51,910 nucleotides of DNA from Alphaproteobacteria bacterium. Lineage in GTDB: Bacteria > Pseudomonadota > Alphaproteobacteria > Micropepsales > Micropepsaceae. The position numbers and the translations under genes are program-made. Positions 1-8,373 of the stretch are shown here, one piece after another. Location of the stretch: contig WGNJ01000022.1 of NCBI GenBank assembly GCA_016124635.1, forward strand, positions 1-51,910. The letters are read 5' to 3'. Position 1 is the first letter of the stretch. Each line of letters starts with the position of its first letter. The notes beneath the pieces were generated by a model. The model worked only from the letters and a program-made list of their open reading frames with translations, ran no database searches and was not told the origin of the DNA.

Positions 1-93
1 CCAGGCGCGAAGGTTTTGATGTCGCAAGCCATGGTCAATATCCCGCAATAGCGCGGCGTGACATGAGGGCCTGCAGCTCTTAGCTTCGTCCTC
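1..93. other. window edge, no gene assigned
   Basis: No gene can be assigned here. Two plus-strand frames stay open from the left edge, to a stop at 49-51 and to a stop at 81-83, so either could be the tail of an upstream gene. A minus-strand ATG at 32-30 could instead begin a gene leaving the window (reading M-A-C-D-I-K-T-F-A-P). With only 30 to 80 bases available none of these can be preferred. Confidence 0.3.
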
Positions 94-576
94 ATGGAGC
101 AAGCGCAACCCATCTTTGAAACCGTCGTGCGGCCGCACCGGTCACTGACGTTGTTCGGGTTCCGCTTGCTCATGACCGTGCTCATCATCTCGAACGGCGT
201 GTTCGCCGTTGCGATGATCTTGCACGGCGCATGGCCGGTCGTCGGCTTCTTGGGGCTCGACGTGCTCGGCGTCTACATCGCGTTCCGGCTGAGCTACGCC
301 CAAACGCGGGCTTTCGAGCGCATAACCATCGCCGACAGTTCGCTCGTCATCACGAGGGTCGATGAGCGCGGACGTTCGCGCGAATGGCGCTATCCTTCGT
401 ATTGGGCGAGCGTCGGCTACGACGAACACGACGACGAGCGCGGGATACTCACCGTCGGTAGCCACGGCAAGCGCATCGAAGTCGGGCGCTTCCTTCATCG
501 CAAGGAGCGCGAGCAGCTGGCGCGGCAATTGCGTGACGCGCTGCTGCGGTCGCGCAGCTACTCTGCGCCGACCTAG
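94..576 (+). CDS. DUF2244 family membrane protein
   Basis: Integral membrane protein of 160 aa that I recognise as DUF2244, a family of unknown function common in alphaproteobacteria. Two hydrophobic segments are visible at about residues 24-43 and 46-66. A soluble C-terminal half follows with the family-typical stretch around [14 protein letters not shown] and the [10 protein letters not shown] motif. The N-terminus ([14 protein letters not shown]) is also typical. The gene meets dapB tail to tail with a 4-bp overlap at 573-576. No signal peptide or catalytic residues can be pointed out. Family assignment is fairly firm; the function is unknown. Confidence 0.85.
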   Translation: MEQAQPIFETVVRPHRSLTLFGFRLLMTVLIISNGVFAVAMILHGAWPVVGFLGLDVLGVYIAFRLSYAQTRAFERITIADSSLVITRVDERGRSREWRYPSYWASVGYDEHDDERGILTVGSHGKRIEVGRFLHRKEREQLARQLRDALLRSRSYSAPT

Positions 577-1382
577 CGCAGATCCAAGACGTCTTTCATG
601 TCGAACAGGCCGGGCCCCTTGCCCTTGCCCCAGATCGCCGCGCGCAATGCACCCTTGGCGAAGATGGCGCGATCCTCCGCCTTATGGCTGAGTTCGATGC
701 GTTCGCCTTCGCTCGCGAGGATTACGGTGTGCTCGCCCACAACGGTACCGCCGCGCAGGCTTGCGAACCCGATGGTGCCGCCAGCGCGCGGGTCTTCGAT
801 GCCGTCGTGAGGCTTCGTGCGCAGATCGGCGAGGTTTCGATTGCGGCCGGCGGCCGCAGCCTCGCCGAGCAACAATGCCGTGCCGGACGGCGCGTCTCTC
901 TTGAGCTTGTGATGCATTTCGAGAATTTCGACATCGAACTCCGGACCGAGCCGCTGCGTCGCCATCTCGACGAGCCCGGCCAACAAGTTGACGCCGAGGC
1001 TGAAGTTGCCCGACTTGATGATCGTGGCGTGGCGGGCCGCGGCAGCGATGCGCTTGGCGCCCGCTTCATCGATGCCGGTCGTTCCCATGACGTGAACGAT
1101 GCGCGCCTGCGCAGTGAGATCGGCGAGTTCGACGCTGGATTCGGGCGTCGAGAAATCGATCAGCGCATCCGCGGCGGCGATGACCGGCAACGGATCCGCC
1201 GTGACCACGGCGCCAATCGGCTCGCCGCCGGCGATCTTGCCGAGATCGACGCCGAGCATCTTTGACCCGGCCTTCTCGATGCCCGCCACAAGCTTGATGC
1301 CGGGTGTGCGCAGCGCGTTACGGATGACGGCTTCGCCCATGCGCCCTCCGGCGCCGGCAACCACGAGGCGGATGTCGGTCAT
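573..1382 (-). CDS. dapB: 4-hydroxy-tetrahydrodipicolinate reductase
   Basis: Cytoplasmic enzyme of the diaminopimelate/lysine pathway, reducing 4-hydroxy-tetrahydrodipicolinate with NAD(P)H. The dinucleotide-binding loop GAGGRMG lies at residues 10-16. The catalytic signature [15 protein letters not shown] covers 155-169, with His157-His158 and Lys161 matching the proton donor and substrate-binding positions of the family. The length of 269 aa is normal. The start codon overlaps the stop of the upstream acyl-CoA-dehydrogenase-like gene by 4 bp (ATGA type), so the two are probably translationally coupled even though their pathways look unrelated. It is the last gene of a minus-strand run beginning near 5534. 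Confidence 0.97.
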   Translation of the reverse strand: MTDIRLVVAGAGGRMGEAVIRNALRTPGIKLVAGIEKAGSKMLGVDLGKIAGGEPIGAVVTADPLPVIAAADALIDFSTPESSVELADLTAQARIVHVMGTTGIDEAGAKRIAAAARHATIIKSGNFSLGVNLLAGLVEMATQRLGPEFDVEILEMHHKLKRDAPSGTALLLGEAAAAGRNRNLADLRTKPHDGIEDPRAGGTIGFASLRGGTVVGEHTVILASEGERIELSHKAEDRAIFAKGALRAAIWGKGKGPGLFDMKDVLDLR

Positions 1383-2527
1383 AGCTGCGAAATCTCCGCC
1401 TCTTGTCCCAATAGCAATTTGCCCGCGAGCTCCATCGTCGGCGGCGCCACCATCATGTGCTGACTGGCAACATGCACGTCGCGAAAGATACGCTGCAGCG
1501 GCGAGGTCTTGTACACGGACGTCCCGCCGCCGAGGTTGTACATCAGATCGACCGCGCTGACGCTGGCGCGAGCGGCGTGTGTCGCGGCTAGGCGAAGATT
1601 GCGCCGCGCGTCGACCGACAGCTTGCCGCCCCGCTGAGCCTCATCCCAGGCGGCTGCAATGCTTTCACGGAAGTAGGCGCGCGCCGAGCGCACGAGCGCG
1701 TCGGCTTCGGCCACGTCTTCCTGGGTCTTCGCGCGCGCGGCCAGGGGCTTGCGATGGCCTTCCGGCGTCTTGCCACCCGCCAAAGCAATGAGCGCGTCGA
1801 TCGAAGCGCGGGCGAGGCCGAGCATCACCGAGGAAATCCCCATCGCGAGGATGCCGAACGCCGGAAACGCATAGAGCGGCCGTGGAAGCGGTTTGTCGGT
1901 GATGAGGTCGACACCCATGGCCTTGGGCACGCGCAGATTCTTGAAGGCGAAATCCTGACTGCCGGTGCCGCAAAGGCCTGAGACGTCCCAATTGCCGGCA
2001 AGCTCAGCGTCTTTGACCGGCACGAGCATCATGCGCGAGATCGGGACGCCGGACGGTGTCGTTTGCGGCTTGCCGTCGCGCATGACCATGCAACCGCCCG
2101 CGATGAAGGTCGCATTCGGCGAGCCGGAGCCCCATTGCCAGCGACCGTTGACCAGATAGTGATCACCCTCCTCGACCGCCTTGCCGCGCGGCGCATAGAC
2201 GCCGGCGAGGATGAGATTGTGATCGGCGAATAGATCGCGGGCGGTTGCGGGAGGCATATACGCGCCGAGAAGTCCCGTCGTGGCGCCGATCATGACACAC
2301 CAGGCAGCCGACCCGTCGGCCTGCGCCAGCGTCTCGATGAGCGTCGAAAGCGCCAGCGCATCGACTTCGAGGCCGCCGTATGTATCCGGAACGCAGGCAC
2401 GATAGAAGCCGGCTTCCGCGAAGCGCCGCGCGATGTCGGCCGGAAGCTGGCGGCCGGATTCAATCTCGGCGGCGCGCGTGCGCAGCTCGTTTTGGAAGCC
2501 GCGGGCGGCGGCCAATAGATCAGCCAT
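1379..2527 (-). CDS. acyl-CoA dehydrogenase-fold flavoprotein, probable group D flavin monooxygenase
   Basis: A protein of 382 aa with the three-part acyl-CoA dehydrogenase layout: helical N-terminus ([25 protein letters not shown]), a beta middle domain (about 120-220) and a helical C-terminal domain. The C-terminal stretch [21 protein letters not shown] followed by HVASQHMMV resembles the type-2 C-terminal domain of HsaA/DszC/SfnC-like flavin monooxygenases more than true dehydrogenases, and I do not see the usual glutamate base context. A two-component monooxygenase that takes reduced flavin from a separate reductase is therefore likely, but no flavin reductase is nearby. It lies 34 bp after the AlkB gene and overlaps dapB by 4 bp. 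The substrate is unknown. Confidence 0.8.
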   Translation of the reverse strand: MADLLAAARGFQNELRTRAAEIESGRQLPADIARRFAEAGFYRACVPDTYGGLEVDALALSTLIETLAQADGSAAWCVMIGATTGLLGAYMPPATARDLFADHNLILAGVYAPRGKAVEEGDHYLVNGRWQWGSGSPNATFIAGGCMVMRDGKPQTTPSGVPISRMMLVPVKDAELAGNWDVSGLCGTGSQDFAFKNLRVPKAMGVDLITDKPLPRPLYAFPAFGILAMGISSVMLGLARASIDALIALAGGKTPEGHRKPLAARAKTQEDVAEADALVRSARAYFRESIAAAWDEAQRGGKLSVDARRNLRLAATHAARASVSAVDLMYNLGGGTSVYKTSPLQRIFRDVHVASQHMMVAPPTMELAGKLLLGQEAEISQL

Positions 2528-2561
2528 AAGGCATGTTAGGAGAGCGCACCCCTAGCTGCAA

Positions 2562-3209
2562 TCAGGCGGCGCGGCGAAGCGTCAGATTGATGCGGCCGTC
2601 CGGCGGCAAGATCGGATGATCGAGAGGCGATGTCCCCGGGACGATCTTGCGTACGCCATGATAGCGAAGGCGGCTCGGACCGCCGAAGACGAGGACGTCA
2701 CCGGACCTCAGGCGGACTGTCTGCGTCTTGCCCGCGCGCTTCAAACCGCCGATTACGAAATCGGCGTCGTTGCCGAAGGAGAGCGAAGCGATCGGCCATT
2801 TGAAATCGGCCTCGTCGTAGTCGCGATGCAAGCTCAGCCGGCCGTCGGCCGCATATACATTGACGAGGCACGCATCGGGCTCGAAATCGCCGAAGCCGGC
2901 TTCGCGCACGGCGTCGCATGTGCACTCGCGGACTTCAGGCGGAATTGCGGGCCAGGGTTGCAGCGTCTCAGGGTGCGTTTCCTGATAGCGATAGCCGCGC
3001 TTGTCGGAGACCCAGCCGCGCTCACCGCAATTCGTCAGCGTGTTGATCATGTAGGGACCGGTCGGCATCTGCGGGCGGAAGAGCGGCGCCTGCGCAATGA
3101 CTTCGGCGATGGTATCGAGAGCCCGGCGCTGCGCGTCGGGAGAAAGGCGTTGGCGAAACAGCGCCACGCCTTCCGGCAGCACATCGGGTGGATCGTCGAA
3201 TAGCGTCAT
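2562..3209 (-). CDS. alkB: AlkB-family 2-oxoglutarate/Fe(II) dioxygenase (alkylation repair)
   Basis: Non-haem iron dioxygenase that oxidatively removes methyl groups from alkylated nucleic acid bases (AlkB family). The HxD iron motif is in LHRDYDEADFKWPIASLSFG, the distal His in RLRYHGVRKI, and the 2-oxoglutarate-binding arginines in the closing GRINLTLRRA. The start is placed at the ATG at 3209 (MTLFDDPPDVLPEGV), which has an AAGGGC stretch just upstream and fits the family N-terminus. A GTG at 3236 would add nine residues. The length of 215 aa is normal. It sits 61 bp behind the second di-iron gene and 34 bp before the flavoprotein gene, so it may be co-transcribed with both. No adaptive-response regulator (Ada) is present. 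Confidence 0.9.
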   Translation of the reverse strand: MTLFDDPPDVLPEGVALFRQRLSPDAQRRALDTIAEVIAQAPLFRPQMPTGPYMINTLTNCGERGWVSDKRGYRYQETHPETLQPWPAIPPEVRECTCDAVREAGFGDFEPDACLVNVYAADGRLSLHRDYDEADFKWPIASLSFGNDADFVIGGLKRAGKTQTVRLRSGDVLVFGGPSRLRYHGVRKIVPGTSPLDHPILPPDGRINLTLRRAA

Positions 3210-3270
3210 GCCCTTACGCCATCGTGCGTTCCGCACTTCCCCGCAGAAGGCGATACGAGTCTCGCTTGCG

Positions 3271-4392
3271 CTACTCGGCAGCGATGCCGATCGGCGTGCG
3301 GCCCTGGCCGCCGTTGAGCTGCATCAGGTATTTGATGCCCTCCTCGGCGATGTCGTCGCCGACCATGCGGTCGCCCTCTTTGTGGAGCTCGGCCATGTCC
3401 ACGAAGGCGGCATATACGCCGCGCGTGCGGTCCGTGATGATGCCCGCCTTGAGCAGCGTCTTGATGAGGACGCGGAAGATGTTGGTCGAGTCCTTCATTC
3501 GCTCGCGCACGCGGGCGTCGGTAAAGGCCTCCTTGAACGCGCTCTGCGCCCACTCCCACTCGATGCCGAACTGTGCATAGATCGGCTGCTTCTGCTCGGG
3601 GCTGCCGAGATTGAAGAGCAGCCCCTGGAAAACCTGCGCGGCCCAATCTTCGATCAGGTTGCGCTCATGTTCCGACAGCTTCGGGATCGTGCGGTCGGCC
3701 CAAATCTTGCCGAACTTGTGGTGGAACGCTTCGTCGGTCATGACGAGCTGGCACAAGCGCTTCAGAAGCGGATCGTTCGTGTACTGATAGTTGGTGGCGA
3801 AGGCGCCCATCGCGAGACCTTCGACCAACATCTGCATGCCGACGAGCTTTTTCCAAACGAACGGCGAAAGCACCATTTCGTTCAAGAGGTTGCCGAGCGC
3901 CGGGCCGACGGGGAGCGGCTTGCCCCACCGGGCTTGGACGTACTTCGTGAAGCCGGTGACGTGGCGCGCTTCTTCGCGCGTCTGATTGGCGGCGTATTCC
4001 TGCGCGCCAGGATCGCGCAGGATGTGGCAGAGCGAGGCCGAGAGCGAGAGCGCGCCCTGCTCGCCGTGAAGGATCGACGACATGCCCCAATGCGCCGAGG
4101 CATTGACGAGCGCGATCCTCTGCTTCTCGTTCAAGCGCTCGCCGATCGCCGTCTGAAGATCCAAATTCAGGAACGGCGGCATGATGTATTCGTTCTCGAG
4201 ATCGAAGGGCTCGGCGAAGTCGATGTATTTCTTGTCGAGCGGATCCCAGAAGTGGTCGTGCGTCGCGGAGATGATCTTATCAAAGGCGGTCGAGCGCGCA
4301 CCGTAGCGCTCGACATCCATCATCGTGCGGAAATCAGACGGATCGGCGGCGTCGTAGGCCGGGTCCTTGGTGATGTTTGTCAATTCCGTCAT
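3271..4392 (-). CDS. ferritin-like di-iron carboxylate protein, paralog 2
   Basis: A protein of 373 aa with a full R2-like four-helix di-iron ligand set that can be read directly: Glu111 (LHGEQGAL), Glu141 and His144 (EEARH), Glu191 (LVEGLAMG), Glu221 and His224 (DEAFHH). This two-Glu, two-ExxH pattern is that of ribonucleotide-reductase R2, bacterial multicomponent monooxygenase and related oxidases, so an O2-activating oxidase or hydroxylase is likely. Its substrate is unknown. It follows a close paralog by 17 bp; the two share long identical blocks, including FDKIISATHDHFWDPLDKKY and KLVGMQMLVEGLAMGAFAT, and both end in IAAE. No reductase, ferredoxin or coupling-protein gene is adjacent. 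Confidence 0.85.
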   Translation of the reverse strand: MTELTNITKDPAYDAADPSDFRTMMDVERYGARSTAFDKIISATHDHFWDPLDKKYIDFAEPFDLENEYIMPPFLNLDLQTAIGERLNEKQRIALVNASAHWGMSSILHGEQGALSLSASLCHILRDPGAQEYAANQTREEARHVTGFTKYVQARWGKPLPVGPALGNLLNEMVLSPFVWKKLVGMQMLVEGLAMGAFATNYQYTNDPLLKRLCQLVMTDEAFHHKFGKIWADRTIPKLSEHERNLIEDWAAQVFQGLLFNLGSPEQKQPIYAQFGIEWEWAQSAFKEAFTDARVRERMKDSTNIFRVLIKTLLKAGIITDRTRGVYAAFVDMAELHKEGDRMVGDDIAEEGIKYLMQLNGGQGRTPIGIAAE

Positions 4393-4409
4393 CGCCGATC
4401 CTCCAGCGC

Positions 4410-5534
4410 CTATTCCGCCGCAATGCTCGACGGCGTGCGCAACATCTGGCCACCGTTGAGCTTCATGAGGTACTTGATGCCTTCCTCGGCGATCTCGTCG
4501 CCGATCATGCGATCGCCTTCGGCATGCAACTCGGCCATGTCGATGTAAGCCGCGTAGTTACCGCGCGTGCGATCGGTGATGATTCCGGCCTTGAGCAGCG
4601 TCTTGATCAGGACACGGAAGATGTTCGTGGTGTCCTGCATTTCCTCGCGGATGTTGGCGTCGGTCAGCGCCTCCATGAAGGCTGCTTGCACCCAGGCCGG
4701 ATCCAAGCCCAGCTCGCGATAGATCCATTGCTTCTGGTCGGGGCTCGCGAGATTGAAGAGAAGGACTTGGAAGACCTCCCAGGCCCAATCTTCGATCTTT
4801 TCCGCCTCGCCCTTTGCAAGCTTCGGGATGGTGCGGTCGGCCCAGATCTTTCCGAATTTGTGGTGGAACGCTTCGTCCGTCATGACGAGCTGACAGAGCT
4901 TCACCATCAAGGGATCGCGGCCCTTTTGGTAGAAGGTCGCGAAGGCGCCCATCGCAAGACCTTCGACCAGCATCTGCATGCCGACGAGCTTTTTCCAGAC
5001 GAGCGGCGAAAGCACGAGCTCGTTGAGGAGATCGCCCAGCGCCGGGCCGACTTGAACCGGCTTGCCCCAGCGCGCGTGGATGTAGCGCGAGAAGCCGGTG
5101 ACGTGACGCGCTTCTTCACGCGTTTGGTTGGCGGCGTATTCTTGTGCGCCCGGGTCGCGCAGGATGTGGCAGAGCGAAGCGGACAACGACAACGCGCCCT
5201 GCTCGCCGTGGAGGATGCTCGAGAACGACCAAAGCGTATTCAGGTTGGTGAGCTTGATCTTGCCGCGCTCATCAAGCTTGTCGCCGACGGCGGTCTTGAG
5301 TTCCGTCATCAAATCGGGATCGACGATGTAGTCTTTTTCGAGATCGAAGGGTTCGGAGAAGTCGATGTATTTCTTGTCGAGCGGATCCCAAAAATGGTCG
5401 TGCGTCGCCGAGATGATCTTGTCGAATGCACTGGTCCGCTGGCCGTAGCGTTCGACGTCCATCATCGAGCGAAAATCGTCCGGGTCGACAGCGTTGTAGG
5501 CCGGATCCTTGGTGATGTTGGTCAGTCCGCTCAT
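4410..5534 (-). CDS. ferritin-like di-iron carboxylate protein, paralog 1
   Basis: First gene of the tandem pair, 374 aa. The start is set at the ATG at 5534 (MSGLTNITKDPAYN) because GGAGGATGAG lies directly upstream and the N-terminus then aligns with the paralog; an open frame reaches back to 5645 but is not supported. The same ligands occur at the same positions: Glu111, Glu141, His144, Glu191, Glu221 and His224. Divergence from the paralog is concentrated at about residues 68-104, 201-212 and 240-300. Two retained intact ligand sets argue against decay and for two active subunits or two substrates. It heads the minus-strand run to dapB, and a TGACG-N4-CGTCA palindrome lies about 80 bp upstream. 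Confidence 0.85.
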   Translation of the reverse strand: MSGLTNITKDPAYNAVDPDDFRSMMDVERYGQRTSAFDKIISATHDHFWDPLDKKYIDFSEPFDLEKDYIVDPDLMTELKTAVGDKLDERGKIKLTNLNTLWSFSSILHGEQGALSLSASLCHILRDPGAQEYAANQTREEARHVTGFSRYIHARWGKPVQVGPALGDLLNELVLSPLVWKKLVGMQMLVEGLAMGAFATFYQKGRDPLMVKLCQLVMTDEAFHHKFGKIWADRTIPKLAKGEAEKIEDWAWEVFQVLLFNLASPDQKQWIYRELGLDPAWVQAAFMEALTDANIREEMQDTTNIFRVLIKTLLKAGIITDRTRGNYAAYIDMAELHAEGDRMIGDEIAEEGIKYLMKLNGGQMLRTPSSIAAE

Positions 5535-5612
5535 CTCATCCTCCGCACGGCGTGATTGTTTGTTGGATTGAAGAGGATGGTACGACGATGAGCGTCGCTG
5601 ACAAGGTGAAAG

Positions 5613-5626
5613 TGACGCTAACGTCA
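5613..5626. promoter_or_regulatory. candidate operator, TGACG-N4-CGTCA palindrome
   Basis: A perfect 5-bp inverted repeat, TGACG then CTAA then CGTCA, lies 79-92 bp upstream of the start codon of the first di-iron gene. It is in the only sizeable non-coding gap before that gene and would suit a dimeric regulator. No regulator gene is nearby and I cannot name the family. Palindromes of this size also arise by chance. Confidence 0.35.
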
Positions 5627-5660
5627 GGATTGTGATGGGTTCCAATCGTCTGAAAACGAC

Positions 5661-5684
5661 GAAGCCGCCAAAAATGGCGGCTTC
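5661..5684 (-). terminator. hairpin terminator after the YCF48-like gene
   Basis: A perfect 9-bp stem (GAAGCCGCC / GGCGGCTTC) with a 6-nt A-rich loop starts 29 bp beyond the stop of the YCF48-like gene. On the minus strand it is followed by GTCGTTTTC, a modest T-rich tail. It closes the DUF1302-DUF1329-YCF48 cluster and separates it from the di-iron genes. Confidence 0.75.
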
Positions 5685-5713
5685 TCGAAAACTCTAATGG
5701 ATCAATTCGGATG

Positions 5714-6862
5714 CTAGCCCTGCGGCAAGGGCTGCGCGATTTGATCGGCCGGCGGCGTCGTGGGCTGCATCTTCACGCCTGTCTCACCAAACACCAACAG
5801 CTCCTGAGCACCGTCCTGGATCACCGCGTTCAGGCCCTTGCGATCTTCGCGATAGGTCAGAACAAATTTCTGGCCGTCATCCGAATAAAGCACTTGGCCG
5901 CCGAGGCCGACGAAGACGAACTTCCCGTCCTTGAGCTGAAGGCCCATCGCTATGGACTGGTCGGCACCGTCGGTGTCGAGCTTCGTCCAGGTCGCACCCT
6001 TGTCCGTCGAGTGCCAAACGTTGCCGCGCATACCAGTGATGTAGAGCGTGCCGTCATTGGCCACGAGTCCGCCCCAAAACGAACCACCGTAGCCCGTTAG
6101 GATCTTGTCCCAGGTTGCGCCTTCGTCAAACGAACGGAACACAGCACCTGCCTCGGCGGCGACGTACATCGCGCCGTCCGGTCCCATAAATGCTGCATTC
6201 AAATGGTTCTCGTCGCCGGTCGCCGCAGCGTAGGGATCCTTCGACTCGGCACCCGCGCCATCATCGGCGGGCGTGCCAGCGGCCGGCTTGCCAGGGCCGC
6301 CAGCTCCAGGCGAAAGCGCCGCCGCTTCTTCCGGCTTCTTCTGGATCGGGTTGAGCGTCTTGCGCTCAATCCAGGTCTTGCCACCGTCCTTCGTCTCCGC
6401 CGTGAAATTGAAGGCGCCCATGGCGATCCCATGGTTCGGGTTCCAAAAGGCAACGGTCAGGAGCGCGTTGTCGCTCTGGCCGCCACCAAACTCCTTGTCC
6501 CAGGTCTCGCCCCCGTCGGCGGTGTGAAGGATGACCGTGTCGTGGCCAACCGCCCAACCGTTCTTATCGTCGACAAAAGTAACGGCCGTGAGCGTTACCT
6601 GGGTCGGAACCGATTTCGCCTGACGCCAGGTCTTTCCGTCGTCGTCCGAGAGGACGACGTCGCCGTACTCCCCGACCGCCACAAGGCGCGAGCCAGCCCT
6701 TGCGACGCCGAGCAGCAGCGCTTCGGTGGCGTGAGCCGAGATTACCGCAGGCCGATCGCCGAGCGTCGTCTCAGTGGCTCCCGCCTGTCCGACAACGCAC
6801 GGAGCAACAAGTAGCGCCGCCGAGAGCGACACACGAGAGATCAGTGACCTAAGCGAGATCAT
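5714..6862 (-). CDS. YCF48-related secreted beta-propeller protein
   Basis: A secreted protein of 382 aa with an N-terminal signal peptide (about residues 1-29, cleavage after GQAGA). It has repeated propeller blades of the BNR/YCF48 type: GDVVLSDDDGKTWRQ, DTVILHTADGGETWDKE, NFTAETKDGGKTWIER, GAVFRSFDEGATWDKI, GNVWHSTDKGATWTKL and GQVLYSDDGQKF. YCF48 relatives in cyanobacteria and plastids help assemble photosystem II, but here the context is an outer-membrane DUF1302/DUF1329 module, where such proteins are frequent companions in proteobacteria. A Pro/Gly/Ala-rich linker lies near residues 183-205. A very strong terminator hairpin lies between this gene and the DUF1329 gene upstream, so it may be expressed at a lower level or from its own promoter. 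Confidence 0.88.
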   Translation of the reverse strand: MISLRSLISRVSLSAALLVAPCVVGQAGATETTLGDRPAVISAHATEALLLGVARAGSRLVAVGEYGDVVLSDDDGKTWRQAKSVPTQVTLTAVTFVDDKNGWAVGHDTVILHTADGGETWDKEFGGGQSDNALLTVAFWNPNHGIAMGAFNFTAETKDGGKTWIERKTLNPIQKKPEEAAALSPGAGGPGKPAAGTPADDGAGAESKDPYAAATGDENHLNAAFMGPDGAMYVAAEAGAVFRSFDEGATWDKILTGYGGSFWGGLVANDGTLYITGMRGNVWHSTDKGATWTKLDTDGADQSIAMGLQLKDGKFVFVGLGGQVLYSDDGQKFVLTYREDRKGLNAVIQDGAQELLVFGETGVKMQPTTPPADQIAQPLPQG

Positions 6863-6902
6863 GGGGCCAACCTTTAGCGTGACTTTGCTGTCAAAACGAT
6901 AA

Positions 6903-6934
6903 CGGCCGGCCTCCGCATAAACGGAGGCCGGCCG
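6903..6934 (-). terminator. 13-bp stem terminator between the DUF1329 and YCF48-like genes
   Basis: A perfect 13-bp stem (CGGCCGGCCTCCG and its complement) with a 6-nt loop. Reading on the minus strand it is followed by TTATCGTTTTG. It sits 22 bp after the DUF1329 stop and 40 bp before the YCF48-like start, so it should cut most read-through inside the cluster. Confidence 0.8.
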
Positions 6935-6955
6935 AATTCTTACACCATACTTGCC

Positions 6956-8332
6956 TCAGCGGACGCCGAGCGTACGGATGGCTTCCGGCGTGTAGCGGCT
7001 CTCCTGGAGTTCGTCGGCAAAGTAGTTAACCGGCGGCTCCTCGTTCCGCATGGACAGCGCCAGGTAGCGGCCATCGAGCAGGTCGTAGACGAGCTCGGCT
7101 GCGCCACCGCAGGTCGGGACGTGATAGAAGTTCTCCGACTGCACTTCCTGGAAGCGCCAGAGCTGACCGCGGCCGTCGTAGTTCTCGGCGGCATCGATGA
7201 TCTCTGCGTCCTCGTCGAGGTGCATGACGCGACGCGCGTAGATGTGGCGCGCACCGGGCTTCAACGTCGCTTCCACGGTCCAAACGCGATGCGGCTCATA
7301 ACGCACCAAGTCTTGGTTCACGTGGCTCGGCTTCACGAAGTCGGCATATTTCGCGTTGGTCGCATCGTAGTTGTTGTACGAGATGAACTTTACGCTGCGA
7401 TCCTTGACGGTCCAGTTGTAGCGATCCATGGCGCCGTTGTAGCCGTCGAACGAGTCCGACGTCGACATGGCGTCCGTGTTCGTGCCCGGATTGTCGTAGG
7501 CGATGTCAGGCGCACGACGCACGCGCCGCGTACCCGGGTTGTACGACCAGGCCTTGCGAGGATCGACAGCGGCGTTCAGCGACTCGTGCACCAAGATCAC
7601 GTTACCCGCGAGACGGGCCGGCGCGATCGTGTTGGCGATGTAGAGAATCGAGACGTTGTTGAGATCCTCAGCACGCTTCTTCGACGGGTCGGACCAACGC
7701 AAGATCGCTTCGTCCTGCACCGTGATGAGGTTGAACGAACCGTTGCGCTGGACAGGCGCGGCAGCGAACTGACGCGTGACCTTGAAGTTGCGGAAGCCGA
7801 GCTTCTTGTTCCAGACGATCTCCATGCCGTTCGACGGGATGGGGAACGGAACGCCCATGATGGCGCCAAGAACACCGTCGCCGTCCGGCGTCAGATCGCC
7901 GACCGTCGCGTTGTTCTTGATCGCTGCATAGACGTATTGCGGCAGCGAGCAGGTACGGCGCGACTGATAGACGTTCATGTGGTAGGTCGGGTAGAGCTTC
8001 ATCAGCGCCTTGTACCCATCCACCAGCTTCGCGTCGTACTGCGCCATGTTCCCGGCATTGACCGTGAACAGCGGCTTGTCGTTCGGGAAGGGGTTGGGTG
8101 GGTTCTGCTTCTTGGCGTCGAATTTGACGCCCGCAGGCGGCGCAGTCAGCCCTCCGGTCCAGGCGGGTACCGAACCATCGGCCGTCCCGCCCATCTCGCC
8201 ACCCATCGGGGTGAGGTCCTTGCCGAGCCTTGCGGCTTGATCGGCAGGAACCTTCGCCCACGCGCTGGTTGCGGCAAACGCGACCGCAACAGCGGAGGCA
8301 GTCAAGAGAAGTCTTGTCTTCGTCACGTGCAT
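6956..8332 (-). CDS. DUF1329 family secreted protein
   Basis: About 458 aa with a clear signal peptide (KTRLLLTASAVAVAFAATSAWA) and the DUF1329 pattern (LGKDLTPMGGEMGGTADGSVP near the mature N-terminus, YRYNW-like tyrosine-rich blocks, and EDAEIIDAAENYDGRGQLWR near the end). DUF1329 proteins are predicted periplasmic or outer-membrane-associated proteins found beside DUF1302 barrels; their biochemical role is unsettled, with lipid or hydrophobic-compound trafficking often suggested. The start is ambiguous: ATG at 8332 lies only 2 nt after GGAGG, while GTG at 8326 has a better 8-nt spacing. Both keep the signal peptide. The gene is 41 bp downstream of the DUF1302 gene on the same strand. Confidence 0.9.
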   Translation of the reverse strand: MHVTKTRLLLTASAVAVAFAATSAWAKVPADQAARLGKDLTPMGGEMGGTADGSVPAWTGGLTAPPAGVKFDAKKQNPPNPFPNDKPLFTVNAGNMAQYDAKLVDGYKALMKLYPTYHMNVYQSRRTCSLPQYVYAAIKNNATVGDLTPDGDGVLGAIMGVPFPIPSNGMEIVWNKKLGFRNFKVTRQFAAAPVQRNGSFNLITVQDEAILRWSDPSKKRAEDLNNVSILYIANTIAPARLAGNVILVHESLNAAVDPRKAWSYNPGTRRVRRAPDIAYDNPGTNTDAMSTSDSFDGYNGAMDRYNWTVKDRSVKFISYNNYDATNAKYADFVKPSHVNQDLVRYEPHRVWTVEATLKPGARHIYARRVMHLDEDAEIIDAAENYDGRGQLWRFQEVQSENFYHVPTCGGAAELVYDLLDGRYLALSMRNEEPPVNYFADELQESRYTPEAIRTLGVR

Positions 8333-8373
8333 TTCCTCCACCTAATACAAGGTCCGTGCGGTTGCCCCCGCCC

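Noticed and set aside
3097..5555. Two long plus-strand frames (3097-4548 and 4377-5555) over the di-iron genes
   Set aside because: They are antisense frames kept open by high GC codon bias. They resemble each other only because the genes beneath are paralogs, and neither has a recognisable domain or ribosome binding site.
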